Part shown: positions 1 through 13,522 of the stretch, one piece after another
Position numbering within the stretch: the first letter of the stretch is position 1
Layout of the letters: every line of letters starts with the position of its first letter
Assembly (NCBI GenBank): GCA_904066235.2
Contig: CAJFCV020000003.1
Location: forward strand, 5,270,001-5,334,000
Reading direction: 5' to 3'
Length of the DNA stretch: 64,000 nt
Source: Bursaphelenchus xylophilus
Lineage: Eukaryota > Nematoda > Chromadorea > Rhabditida > Aphelenchoididae
Notes under the pieces: generated by a model
Database searches by the model: none
What the model saw: the letters and a program-made list of their open reading frames with translations, nothing else
Told to the model about the DNA's origin: nothing
Position numbers and translations under genes: made by a program

Positions 1-1852
1 TGTGACAATCCGAGGCCAAGAGGCCAAAGAATACAAAGATGTCATGCTCTTAAAGATTACATTCAAAAATAGAACTATTGTAAGTGTAATTGCATTTTAC
101 TTTTCAAATAATGTCTTTTATCAGTCTGTCGGGAAAATAACGGCAGGTCGTCGCAGCAAAATGTCTCGCCTCGCCGCTATCGCGGACCAAATCCACAGTC
201 GCGGCTTGCAGTCGCAAAGCGATTATGGGCGATTCCGAGGCCCGACGATCCGCCGTTATTTTCCCGACAAACTGATACAGAGTTGAAAGTTAGATGAAAT
301 ATAATGTCATTGACAGTTGCAAGCATTTCTCGGTCTTTATTCTCATCGAACTTTGTCTTATTTCATTTATTTAGTAACAATTCTGAGGCAATTGATAAGA
401 GAGATTCCAACAGACGTGAGTGAGGGTCGTTTCTTATCAAGTCAACGCCCTTGAAATGACATTTGAATTCCCCGGAAATGGGCGCGTGTGAATAAATCAG
501 GCCATCAATTTCCACGGAGCTTTTTGGTTTCTTGATTTGTGGGACTCTTAAAATTAAAAACCAGCTTTGTTAAAATACCATATCGTTGTTTGCTGATGCA
601 TAAAAAAGACATTTTGGTAGGCAAAAACCTCTTGATCTCATAGTTTACAAACCTCGTATATTGCGTCTGTGATTCACTTTTTTATCAGTCATTGTTCCAA
701 GAGTAAAGACCCTGAGGGGCGAAACATTTAAAACATGGAATTAGAAGCCCTAGGCCTTCATTTTATTTATTTTTTGCAAAATTGTTTTATTGCCTCTTCA
801 AAAGGCCGAATCCAATTTATAAAAAAATTACAAAACCGAAAAATTACTGTAATCAATTGGGGCCATTTTTTATCTTTATCTGCGTTCTCTAAATGCTCTT
901 ATTTTTTTGTTTTCGGTACGTTTGCTCCTAAACTAATATAACAAAAGAAAACGAAAAATTCTCTAATTACAGCTGATTTGCAAATAATTGGAGCGATGGG
1001 CCCGGTGACCCTGTCATTATTTCGCCTTCTTTTCTCGAATAAAATCATTTTCTCCTGGTCTTTTGAAATATTTTGTTTTGAGATCGGAGGGTTTTATGAA
1101 ATGGAAATGTTTACCGAGCATTTTTCTACATTTCTTGAGGGTATTTATAGGTCTTTCTGCCAGTTCTTTGTCACTTTCGTATTTCGATTTCTCGCTTCAT
1201 GTGATCATTGCATGATTACAATTTTTATCATCCCATTTTGACTCGTTAAGAGTACTTTTTGTTTATGATGTTTTATTTGATTCACGGGGAAATTGATTCC
1301 GGTATTTCCCCATGAGTAATATTTTTTAGGAATTAAATTCCTTCCATTTAAGAATGTCTTCCGTGTGCAAAACAGGGTTACCCTCAGATCATCATGAGTT
1401 GATAAGAGCAAGAAACGCGGGAGAAGAGTCTTACGCTACCATTGCCTAGTTTTATGTACGAATCTTTATCATTATTGATCTGAGCTATACGTATATATAA
1501 TAATTCAAGTAGTAATTATAGTCTTCAACCCACGTTGTAAACTAAACTATCTTCCCGTCTTTTTCCATTTTAGTTTTCCTCAAAAACTCAGAGTGCATAT
1601 ATCTGATTGATAAGTAATCGTTAGCCAAACAGGAAATAGTATTATTTTTGATTTAAATTCTGTTTCCGGTTATTTTGATGACAGAAATTTTTACCAACTG
1701 TAACCCACCCGACTTTTTGTCTGCAAATCGCGGTGTTTTTTTAATTGTATTTGGAAATACTCTCCCGATTCATCAATTGTATTTCCTATATAAGACCCTG
1801 GAACAAAAATAATCATAAAATCCTTCAGATTTAACGCTTCCTTAACACTACA
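1..1852. other. Non-coding stretch upstream of the pcyt-2 gene
   Basis: No convincing coding exon is seen here. Open frames are short and AT-rich with no recognisable protein features. The only structured item is the short inverted-repeat element at 121-275, described separately. The last few hundred bases are the likely promoter and 5' leader of the phosphoethanolamine cytidylyltransferase gene. Confidence 0.6.
121..275. mobile_element. MITE, family A, copy 1 (TA-flanked terminal inverted repeats)
   Basis: The left end begins TCAGTCTGTCGGGAAAATAA and the right end is its near reverse complement (TTATTTTCCCGACAAACTGA). Both ends are flanked by TA, the target duplication typical of Tc1/mariner-type insertion. 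The element is 155 bases long and has no transposase, so it is non-autonomous. The same termini occur at 4646-4810 and 22750-22922. A 94-residue open frame running through it is an accident of the repeat. Confidence 0.85.
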
Positions 1853-3350
<1,498 letters not shown>

Positions 3351-3437
3351 CTCACTAATAAATAATCAAAAAAAAAACAAATAAATTTTATTTCGAATAA
3401 AAGCTCATAAACAATATAAAATGATACGAATCATCTC

Positions 3438-5356
3438 TTAAAAGACTTGTCTCAGATCTCGCCGGTCGTACTGATCTTGTGCTTCATCTGTAGAATAAGT
3501 TTGTCGACGAGAAAAGGGAAGTCTCGGGAGATTGACAATTTCTTCTTCAACTTCTAGAAGATTACGGTTCTTGGTCTCCGGAAGGAAATAATAAAAGAAT
3601 ACGAAGCAATAGGCCATTGGGAGGACAAACAAAACGAGATAAGAATAATCTGAGCCAATGGCATTACTCAGAGGCAAATAAATCACCAAGATCAAGGTTC
3701 GACTAAACATAGAATAAACGTATTTATAAACAATTACAGCGCTTACCAAGACATTTGAACAAAGGCGGCCCAACTCTGTCCTGCTGACCTGGCATGCTGG
3801 ACAATCATTTCTGATGTAATAAAGTAACATAAAGGACCAGGACCGACAGTAAACGCCACGAGGAAAACGGAAATCGCAAATATCAGACAATATCCGATCC
3901 ATGGGGCTTGATAAACGTTGTATGCTCGCATAAACGCAAATATTAAAATATTGATGATGACAATTAAGAATACGGTATTAAGAAGTAAGGGCCGTCTGCC
4001 GTACTTGTCAATAATTGAGGCAGAGAATAAAGCTCCGATCTAAGAAAAGTAAAAATAAATTTCGGACTTACTAATGTGAGCAAAGAGAGCCCAGCATTGG
4101 CTATAGAGGCTTCAAATACAGAAAGCCCAGTGTCTCGCAGAATGGTAACAGCGAACGCGTTAATAACTGCCACTCCACTAAAAGTCATGGCGAAAGCGGT
4201 TGTAGCTCCCACCAGAGTGGCTCGTCTTGTTCTAGGATCTTTTAAGACCTCTATCATGTTAACATTTCTCATGTTAGCTTGCATATTCTCCTTGATCTCC
4301 TTTAAATTCTTGTCCACTAAGTAATCTGGACAATTGTAATATAATTTAACAGAATCTCGGGCAGAGTCTTCGTATCCTTTGAACAATAAATAACTAAACG
4401 AATCCAAGGGTTATAACATCACCTACCAAGGGCTTTCAGGAAAGAATGTAAACAATAGCATCACTACGGACACCACCAACGTCTCAGCCAGGTAAATCAT
4501 CCACCAAGTGTCAGATCGACCGAAGATATCCGGCATTCCAATCAGAGATCCCGTGAATAAACCAAGCTGGACAAAGATCCCAGTAGTCATTCCAATCATA
4601 CCCCGGCATGCTTTAGGACTGAAGAATAAATTTTCGAGGTACATATCAGTCCGTCGGGAAAATAACGGCGGTTCGTCGCAGCAAAACGTTTCGCCTCGTC
4701 GCAGAAAGGGTGTAGTCGCGCACCAATCCCCATCCGCGGCTAGCCGTCGCAATGCGATGATGGGCGATTCCAAGGCGCAACGATCCGCCGTTATTTTCCC
4801 GACAGACTGATACTGTATAAAGCCAATATACCTGCACTCCGTCAGAAAAAGTCCACTCATTCCTAATCCCATACACATCGATATACCCATAGTAAATCTT
4901 GACAATGCATACACTTCAAAACTGTCAATCTAAAACTTGAAGAAACAAGGAGAGAAAAACCCACAAGGAAAGCGCATATCGACAGCAACGACGACACCAG
5001 AATACCGAAGAAAGAAACCAGTAAACCTTTTTTTCGGCCCAGCCAATCAGCAAAGAATCTTAAAATTAAAGATCCGATGATGCCTCCGGCGAAAAGAATC
5101 GCGATGATAAAACTCCATAACGCCTAGATGACGTCATTAAAAGCTAGATGTCTAAACTTACATCGAGTTGATACTTTTCCAGAACAACTCCGTAATGATC
5201 GGAATAGGACCGATTCACAAAACTGGTCAAGGCCAACTGTGCGGGATTGGTAAGAGTAATCTGATATCCGAAATGGAACGAGCCTCCAAGACCCGTCAGC
5301 AATGAGGTAAATACTAACTTTTTACCTGGACGGGTCGCTGTGTAATACGACGACAT
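3438..5356 (-). CDS. Facilitative glucose-type MFS sugar transporter (SLC2A-like)
   Basis: A 12-helix plasma-membrane sugar porter of the SLC2/GLUT class; the substrate cannot be read from sequence. The start MSSYYTATRPG follows a TTTCAG acceptor by ten bases, so trans-splicing there is likely. Sugar-porter signatures occur in order: DWLGRKKG between TM2 and TM3, PESPCYLLFKG after TM6, DKYGRRPL between TM8 and TM9, GPGPLCYFITSE in TM10, and PETKNR after TM12 (usual form PETKGR). The codon spanning the PESP junction gives Cys where Arg is common. Seven exons are read. The intron at 4619-4831 consists almost entirely of a MITE; correct splicing restores TECSPKACRG, the expected loop. About 500 residues. 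Convergent with pcyt-2. Confidence 0.9.
4646..4810. mobile_element. MITE, family A, copy 2, inside a transporter intron
   Basis: Ends TCAGTCCGTCGGGAAAATAA and its inverse, flanked by TA on both sides (4644-4645 and 4811-4812); 165 bases. It sits in the intron 4619-4831 of the sugar transporter. Without it that intron would be about 46 bases, the normal size in this genome. The insertion leaves no stop in the reading frame of the flanking exons (see findings). Confidence 0.88.
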
Positions 5357-6258
5357 GCCGAATGAACTGAAAGCCAAACGAAAGGCCACTGCCCGTCAGA
5401 TTTGCATAATCAGCATAGAGCCTTTCGAGCGCACTAAGAGTTCGAGAGCCGGTGATTGTTTGTTTTTGATGTAATATAAAGCAGTTTCAATATAATTAAG
5501 ATTTCATAACTTATAAACCATGGAGCATAGCATACTGAAATGAAGTCACGTCGTTTGTGTCACACTTTCCAAGCATTCTTGCAGACCCGTGACTGTATTT
5601 AGGGTTACTACTAGTCCTTCCGTAAAGTCGCTGGAATGATTTCGGCGACGCGCACTGTGCAAGAAAACTCAGGGTGCGAGCGACAGCTCGAAAAAGCTTA
5701 TTGCACAGTGCAAAAAGCCAAAAATTGCACAGTGCAAAGTGAACTTTCGTTTTCGCGGAGTGCATGTCGCCGAAAACATTCCAGCGACTTTACGGAAGGA
5801 CTAGTACCTTAGTCAAACACATTTGCCAAATTATATCTGTTTTCCAAAGAAAAATCTACTGTGAAGAGATCACGCAAGGTCAAGTATCAATGTCCATCCT
5901 CGTAATTTCGGTGCCTTTTTTAAACATTCTTAGGCGACTAGTGCCAACAACAGCTCTTGAATGGAGTAGTTTTTATGCTCCTTCAGTCCTTTTTGTGAAA
6001 GGGAGCGCCTGAGGGGCGAGTTCTTTTTTGGCCATTCTTTGGGTCATGTGGCCGAAAATACGCAGGAGAGTGACTTCTATTTGCGATACTCCCTCTCCAT
6101 GTTCTCTATCTTTTGTCATATAATAAAACAATTACTTCTGAAAGGCTTTGCAGAATTGGATTGTTTCATTTTAATTAATCATTAAAATTTTAATACCGTG
6201 TTGTATATCTCTTCTTCTAATAAAATTCTGTCATTAATATTTCAGATCACACTTATAA
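5357..6258. other. Intergenic stretch between the transporter and the F-box gene region
   Basis: It contains the inverted-repeat element at 5609-5806. No gene is seen otherwise. Short open frames on both strands overlap the element and are rejected. The first part should hold the promoter of the minus-strand transporter. Confidence 0.55.
5609..5806. mobile_element. MITE, family B, with about 41-base terminal inverted repeats
   Basis: The left end reads TACTAGTCCTTCCGTAAAGT and continues CGCTGGAATGATTTCGGCGAC. The right end is the same sequence inverted with a single mismatch over about 41 bases. The 198-base element has no coding capacity. Inside are two exact copies of the near-palindrome TTGCACAGTGCAA and a third partial copy (CGCACTGTGCAA). 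Related, decayed termini occur near 51161-51210. Confidence 0.8.
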
Positions 6259-6590
6259 TGTTGCGTTTTGTAAATCGTGAAGACGTAGATGCTGACATAA
6301 GAAGGCATGAATCTGAGAGACTAGTTCCCGAACCATCGCCTCCCATGCCTGCATTCGTACCTGACTACCATGATGACGAAATCGGAATGGAAGACTACTA
6401 TCTGGACACCTATTATCCTCTTCTTCAGCATGAACACAATCGTTTTCGGGGGCTCTTTGAAATGGCCGAAGTTCCAGTAAAGCCGAGGCCGCCTCTTCCG
6501 TGCCATGGCAACATGTTGATTGCTGAGAGCAACAAGTCTCAATTCTCGGTTGGTTTTTATGTTATAGCCACGATTCTGCTTCCTCTTTAA
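6259..6590 (+). CDS. Possible small gene or upstream exon of the F-box gene
   Basis: After a TTTCAG acceptor (about 6236-6245) an ATG at 6259 opens a 110-residue frame. It is acidic and proline-rich, with MLRFVNREDVDADIRRHESE near the start and a Pro-rich stretch KPRPPLPC. Composition looks protein-like, but no family is recognised. A weak donor (TCG/GTTGGT near 6559) would let it join in phase to the acceptor at 7035, which is open in frame into the F-box protein. It could therefore be an alternative 5' exon, a separate tiny gene, or chance. The hydrophobic tail GFYVIATILLPL is only present if that donor is not used. Confidence 0.3.
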
Positions 6591-7074
6591 CAATAGCAAT
6601 ATGTAAGGGAAAGTTTACCTTCGGAGATTCCTTACGAGTTTTATAATTTTTTTGAGGCTTCTAAATAAGGTTTCCCATGAAAAGCATGCCTTTGTCATTG
6701 GTTTTACGCATTCCGCCGTCTGCGATTACTTTCCTAATATTTTTCTTTTGATAAATTCAAGATTTTGTAGTCGAAACTTCCACCCAAATTAGAGGTTTCA
6801 AAGATTAAAGAGAATAACACTACGGTGGAAGGGGATGGACACTAAAGACATGAGCACCTTTAAAAAAGAAAGTGCGGGAGAGCCGGCCTTGAGAGATGGG
6901 AAGGGGGCGAGCAGAAAGAGACTAGAACAAGACGAAGAAGACCCTCAGATGCTCGAATTGCGGCTCTTTTCTGAAATCAAATGGTCAAATCGGCCACGTG
7001 CGTTGCTTAAATTCCCATAGTTCTAATTTTTTCAGCATCGAATCCATCGGCTTCAACCGGCGACTCCACAAGAG

Positions 7075-10000
7075 ATGCGGTTGAACTCAAGAAAAAGACA
7101 TGTGGTTGGCGCCTCGGCTCAATTCGGGGTTAACACGGTCCATCCGACGATCCAAGCAAAGCAGAACCAGGTAATTGTTTTCCTTAATTTTTTCACCTCA
7201 TTCATCAGCCGCTCTCGTTTTGCTGTCCTTAGATAACCATAAATTTATAAAAAGTGCCCTTCCCCGGCACCGACTGGTTTGTACTTGAAATGCACTTTCG
7301 AAGCGTCTGCAGGAAGGGGGTCTTGACGTTAAAGACAAAAAATCTGTTACCGGACTGGTGGGAAACACTCCGGCTTTGAAAGTTTAATCACATTTTGGCC
7401 GCGGGGAATTAGCTTTATCATTCATCCTATTACGTTCTTATTGTGTCGAAAGCAGATCAAACATTACACTTGTCCGAGCCTTTATCAACCATTTTTCTCG
7501 GAAAATAATTATTTTTGGGTCATCGCTGTAAACTCTCCTTGCGACCTTCCACTCCGTTATCAATTCTATGATTATTTTTAAATATTTAATCGAAGAGTAT
7601 CAATGGCTTTCCAACAGAATTACAAGTTTATTATTAGCTCGTTACACCTCCAAGCCAGTATATCTAACTCTCCAAAAATGGGAGGAATTGTTGGTTTAGT
7701 GCAGTCGATAACGGCGGAAAAGGGGTGTGAATGTTTTTGGCCAGAAAAGAGCCTGTGCTTCGGGAGTGTTTCGATTCCTGAAAAAAAGACCACACGGCCG
7801 TTCGCTGAGCGTTCCACGCGAACGGCCTCACGACCCATCGTGCCGTCTCTCTTTTCTCTCCACAAACGCTGTGCACACTTGTTTTTACCTTCTGCTTGTC
7901 AGCTGACTGACCATCCAAAAGCGCTCCTTCTTTTCTCGGTCCTACGGGCGTTTTTGGGGGCATTTTCTTCTTGTTTTCCGAACATTTGAAACTCCACATA
8001 CCAAAACGGTTCGGATTATCCGTAACGAATCTTTAAAATACTCAAATAAATGTTGAAAGTTGTTCTTTCAATGCGAAAAAGGTACTCCTTCATGTCCACT
8101 TTCCAGTCAAAAAACATTCGTTGATGCGTGATTTATTCTGACAGTTATGTTTTCATTGGCAGCGGTTTTCATTCTTAAATAAAAGGTTCGAATCGATGAA
8201 TGGCCCGAACCGTGGATGAAAAAACGCCTCTGAAAGTGAAGTCGGGTCTGCGGTCTGGTTGCAAAGTTGGCGCTATGAACCGGGATGTGAGTTAAATTTA
8301 ATTGGAATATTGGGAAACGCTTTAATGTAAAGCATCGGTCTGTAAAACAGGTAACCGAGAGCTGCCTAAAGACCATTGAGCTGAGAACGAACACCAATCC
8401 GATGCGAAAAGGCGAAAGATTTCTGAGCCAGGCGGTGTCTTTGTTTTGGATTCTGCGCGCTCTCTTATTCCCGCAGTCTTTTCTTTTCAGTAAATAATAA
8501 AAAGCTAAAAAATATTTTGGTGTTCACCAAAAGCCTAATATCCCGTGTTTATTTTTAGATGTACCTGATCACCAGCTTACTTCCTTCACAAGGAGATCAG
8601 CCAGCCCTCATCAATCGTGTCTTGCCCAAAGAATTGCTTTTAAGGTAAAAAAAGGGACCTCTGATTAAATAAATTCCTGTCATCTTCAGAATATTCTCTT
8701 ATCTGGACATTGTGACATTATGCAAATGCGCTCAAGTGTGCCGCGTATGGAATCGATTAGCCATGGATGGCAGCAATTGGCAACAAGTCGACCTGTTTGA
8801 CTTCCAAAAAGATATCAAAGTAAGTCCCAAGGCCTTCGGCTTCATAGATTTGCTAGCGTAACCATAAAGTAAAAAACAAATTATCACATCATTTCCAGGC
8901 TTCTGTGGTTGAAAGCCTCGCCCTCAGATGTGGCGGCTTTTTGAAGGAACTCAGCTTGAAAGGGTGCGAGAATGTCCAAGATTCCGCGATGAGATCTTTC
9001 GCTGCCAAGTGTCCAAACATCGAGGCCCTTGTGTTAAGTAAATGCAAATATATCACCGACGCGTAAGAGATCCTTGAGAAGACTTATCTCTATTTGCAGT
9101 ACGAGTGATTATTTGGGAAGATATTGTCATAAGATCAGTTATCTGGACCTAGAGAATTGCACGGCAATAACAGATCGATCACTCAAAGCATTAAGGTAAT
9201 CACAATCTCAAGTTACAAAACAATCAATAACTCCTTTAGTGAGGGGTGCCACCGCCTAACTGAGTTGAACATCAGTTGGTGTATCAATGTATCAGACGAC
9301 GGCATTCGGCATGTTCTTGAAAATTGTCCAAATCTTGAGACTTTGATCTGCAAAGGGTGTCGAGGGGTAAGTCTCAGACCAAAGTTTGCTAATCACTTGT
9401 CTATAGCTGTCTCCTAATTGCTTCGATGACTTGAAAGACAAGATGAACAGTATAAAGACATTGAATTTGCTGTCCTGTGTCTTTCTGAATGATGTAACTG
9501 TAGAAGCGATTGCTCAATCATGCCCTCTTCTCGAATATCTATGTTTATCCAATTGTTCTGATATCACGGACCGATCTTTGCAAGCGCTTTCACATGGCTG
9601 CCCTCTTCTGAAAGACCTCGAGCTGGCCTCGTGCGTTAATCTGACTGACGTCGGTTTCATTGGACTGTCCAAAAATTGTCATGAATTGGAACGAATGGAT
9701 CTCGAGGATTGCGTACAGATTACTGATACTGCCATCGTTAATCTGAACAGTGGATGTCCGAATCTGAATTCCCTGGCGCTTTCCCATTGTGATCATTTGA
9801 CGGATAACGGGTTGGCCGAGTTATGTCAGAGTCATAAAGACATCATGAAAGTCTTGGAATTGGATAATTGCTCTCAGCTGACTGACGCTGCATTAGATTT
9901 GATGAAACCCATGCAGAATCTGGAGCGAGTCGACTTGTACGATTGTCAACACATAACAAAGGATGCCATTAGAAAGTTCAAGGTAAAATTACTCGCATTT

Positions 10001-10141
10001 TACTGGCTTACCGCTTATCCAAAATATTTTTAGCAAGTTCGTCCAGATGTCGATGTTCATGCCTATTTCGCACCAGCGTCTCCACCAGCCCAAGCGCAGC
10101 CACAACGTCGGGGTATCTGCAAATGTTGTGCCATTCTCTGA
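7075..10141 (+). CDS. F-box/LRR protein of the FBXL2/FBXL20 type with C-terminal CaaX box
   Basis: Substrate-recognition subunit of an SCF (SKP1-CUL1) ubiquitin ligase. The F-box is near residue 50 (LPKELLLRIFSYLDIVTLC, then CAQVCRVWNRLAMDGSNWQ). It is followed by about a dozen cysteine-containing LRRs, for example LNISWCINVSDDGI and MDLEDCVQITDTAI. The tail RRGICKCCAIL ends in a CaaX box whose final Leu predicts geranylgeranylation, as in vertebrate FBXL2. The start MRLNSRKRHVV follows an acceptor at 7035. The frame is also open upstream of this ATG to that acceptor, so an extra 5' exon is possible (see 6259-6590). The first intron is about 1.4 kb; the others are short. Splice joins were verified by continuity of the LRR pattern, including DAT/SDYLGRYCHK and SEGCHRLTELN. 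Confidence 0.92.
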
Positions 10142-13100
10142 ATTCTTATAGTTTCCATTTGATTCCTTCCGCACGAGTCCTGAAGCCGGTCCATTCTCAA
10201 CAAAAATATGCCGGCCCCAACAGACCTGAAGACAACTCGAGAGAAAAGAAAACCTCCGCGACGGCCTTATGACCAGAACTTTAATTTATTGTCCCTTATA
10301 ACGAGTACTACTTTATTTGTTTCTTTCGGCCTTCTAACTTTGTGTTAATAACCTCCAACGTGTATCCTAAGCGTGTTTCGACTCCTATTTATTATGTTTA
10401 TCTTTCATTGACTCGATTTTCGGTCTGAATTTATGTTCTTTTCCGCACGGGTCCAAGAGGATATTGATTTAGATCAACCAAAAAAAAGCGTTTATTCATG
10501 TCTCATATTACAACATACTTTCTTGACCTGTTAATGGCCGAGATCCTAGGACTGAGGTACCTGCCAATTTGGCGGATCTAAATTAATCTCTCTAGCACCT
10601 ATTCGGGAGTCTCTATACCTAATTTCCGGGTCATCCATTATGTGTTTTCGTGTAACCCGCGGAAATACGAGTAGTTATTTGGTGAGAACGAGAGGTTCTC
10701 ATTGCTCCGGGTAACCATACTCATCTCCTGTACATGTATGTAAATAGAAATGCTATTAAAACCAACTGAGAATAACCTTGACACTATCTCCGACCTTAAC
10801 ACACAATTAACTTTATTGTCTCCGGCATTCACCACGCAACTAAAGTGGTGACCCATCTGATTATACTCGAATCATACCTTTCATTTCGACCAATAAAACT
10901 ATTATTACTTTTATTTTTAGCTTTTATTATTTGATCTGACTTACTAATCAGATCTGGGATAACCTCCACAATTTAGATGGAGTGTGGACATTATACGTAA
11001 GCATGCCCAACCTTTTGCCAGACGAAAAAACTTGACATTTCGTTTCCCAAACCGTAAAAAGCGCGATTTAAAATCCGGTGTTTTGGCCCTTTTAAAGATA
11101 CGACTTTTCACCCGATAATCCAGAGTGTATCGAATCGGTAAAGGGTGAATTTGAAAGAGCAGAAGTTCAGCTATCAGTTAGAGGGTCAACAAATCTTCAG
11201 TTTTATTCCGTCTTCGAGATACTCGCCTTAAAATTTCTTAAAATCGTGAGCTTTTGCAGTGATCTAGCGGGCGACTGTTATCGAGGAATCTTACAAAACT
11301 TACCGTTAAACATTGAAACATTCCCTGTCAATCATCATACGAAAAAACGGAAACATTCTCGCACCCGGAGTTATCGAATTATCCAGTCAGGAATTGTTCA
11401 TATTTTCTCCAAGAGCAAACGCAGTTTGCGCCCGAGAATTTGAAAGTTATAAATTATAATATGTACAAAAAATTTGGAATTTTTTGTGATCTGAGATTAT
11501 TGTCCGATCGAACAATCAGCATGGAATAATCTCCAGATATTATCCAAAGACACGCTCCGAATTAGAATAATAAGATTAAAGACGCACTTTTGATTGACAT
11601 TTGGTTGCGCAACAGGAAAGAGAATATTGTTGACCAGGATTTCTGACATTTAATTAACTAATTAAGCCTACAGTCTGCATGTATAGTTATAACAAGAAAG
11701 TGTGCTTACTTGGCCAAGTTGTTATTATGATGGCCGTTAATTACGGTAACCTTCAGACGCGTCAAGTACAAGATGGCGGTTGATTACGGAATTAGAGCGC
11801 TCACAGCGTCAACAAGTGGCCGAATTGTAGATGGATGAGCTAAAAAACAAGGGCATATTGTGTAATCAATGCTCATTAAAAGCTGCTGAGATGTTCCTTG
11901 AGTAAACACGACCACCTTTCGGCATCATCTTCCAGCTCTCTAATGCAATATCCGGTGAGAAGAGGGCTGAGTTAATATGTGATGGGAAGATACCCGAAGC
12001 AATCGGGGTCATTGCATTAAGTGAATGAAGACCCGACTGCTCCTTAATAATCCCTTTTTGGCATACGGTAATTCGAATAAATAAATCAATTACTTTGGGC
12101 CTAAGGCGCGGAAATGTCATTCTCGGTTATTCAGAGGAGAGCTTTAAGTAAAGTAATGCCCAAGTTTTATTCAATCAACTACGGTTGGAGTTCAAGCGGC
12201 GTCATCATCGCGGAGGTTAATCCCAGCTCAGAGAAATTGGAGCTTCGCGATTCGACAGGTCGCAATTAAATTAGCGAAGACGGGCCTAATTGACATCCAT
12301 GCGGGCCAATTTGTCTTGGGGAATGATATCTGTGGAGTTGCAAGCATATATTGTTCCAAAGTTTCTTAGTTTTTTTTATACTTATGATAAGTCATCAAAA
12401 ATGTTGATTTCGTTTTAACGTTAATATCTGTAAAGTCAGGCACCATTCCCCCAACATTTACAATGGCCCTAAAGCAGATTACATTGGTAGAAATTAGGCA
12501 ATTTCTCTAATTTAAATCTATTTACTTTAAGTTATTAAAATCACGGAATCTAATCCTTTTTTGGATTTGTAAAAATAAAATAAATTTCTAAATCCAGACT
12601 TACAACGACATTAGTAGAATTGCCCGATCTAAGTCGCCCTTGTATAATATTTCACGGAATCTGAGTGTTATTTGCAAAGTAATCATCGTTGTTTTGATTT
12701 CTATATGAAATGTTATGTTTTAATAAAGTAAATGTTTGTTAAAGTAATGTTTACTGTATATCATTGCTGTCTTTGCCTGCAATCAGACCCCCATTTAAGA
12801 GCTTACCGTATTTTCAAATTTCTTTCAGTTTCATTCTCTCATTCAATCAGCCCCCCTCTAATTTTAATTAACTGTTAACTGGCTTCTGAATCGAGGTCAC
12901 AATCAGCCGATGGAAATACGGTTGGGGAGAAACGAAAACTCGAATTAGTTGAATTGAATTGCCCTAAATGTGCAATTCTTTTCCCTTTTCGGAGGCTTTT
13001 AAAACTTTTCTCCGAGCACTTCGATTGGTCGATTCCAGTGATAATGGTCGCGCGAGGTCGAGGCGGAGAGAAGCCGTCATTAACAGCTCATGCAATCGAA

Positions 13101-13522
13101 TAATTCCATTACTTGGTTTGAGTGGGGAAAAGAGAAGTGAAATTAATCTCTGGTTTCCTTCTACTGTATCCCTATTTTATAGTCGATTAAAAGTAAAATA
13201 TATTTAAAGTAATCTTAATTACCGTAATCTCTCCCTCGCCACTCAATTAATTAGCCCTCGAATTACTGTTGGAATGTAATGCTAGGCCCAATTGGCCGTT
13301 TCCTTTTCCCTGGCCACGCCCATTTCCTTTCATGTCCAAATCACCCCTTCGCAGTCAATATGGGAAGTGAACTAGAATTGTGTGGGGCGGTCCTTAATAT
13401 GTGTCGATATCCGCTTGCCGGTTATTACACAGTTTAATTGTGATGGATTTACACTTCGTGTTTGGTTTACATCTTTTTATCACTTATATTAGTATTTTTG
13501 ACTACAATAGATATTTCAGGAA
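10142..13522. other. Long non-coding region upstream of the HMX homeobox gene
   Basis: About 3.4 kb without a convincing exon. A polyadenylation-type AATAAA at about 10892 could end the F-box transcript. The remainder is AT-rich; the longest open frames (about 60-85 codons) resemble no protein. Large upstream space is typical of developmental transcription-factor genes, so cis-regulatory elements are likely, but none can be pinpointed by eye. Confidence 0.5.

Noticed and set aside
6835..7020. 61-codon frame ending just before the F-box gene (MDTKDMSTFKKESAG...)
   Set aside because: Splicing its GTGCGT donor to the acceptor at 7035 gives the wrong phase and an early stop. It was considered as an F-box 5' exon and dropped.
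7603..7999. Overlapping 80-130 codon frames on both strands in the first F-box intron
   Set aside because: They overlap on opposite strands, lie within an intron of a confident gene and have no homology.
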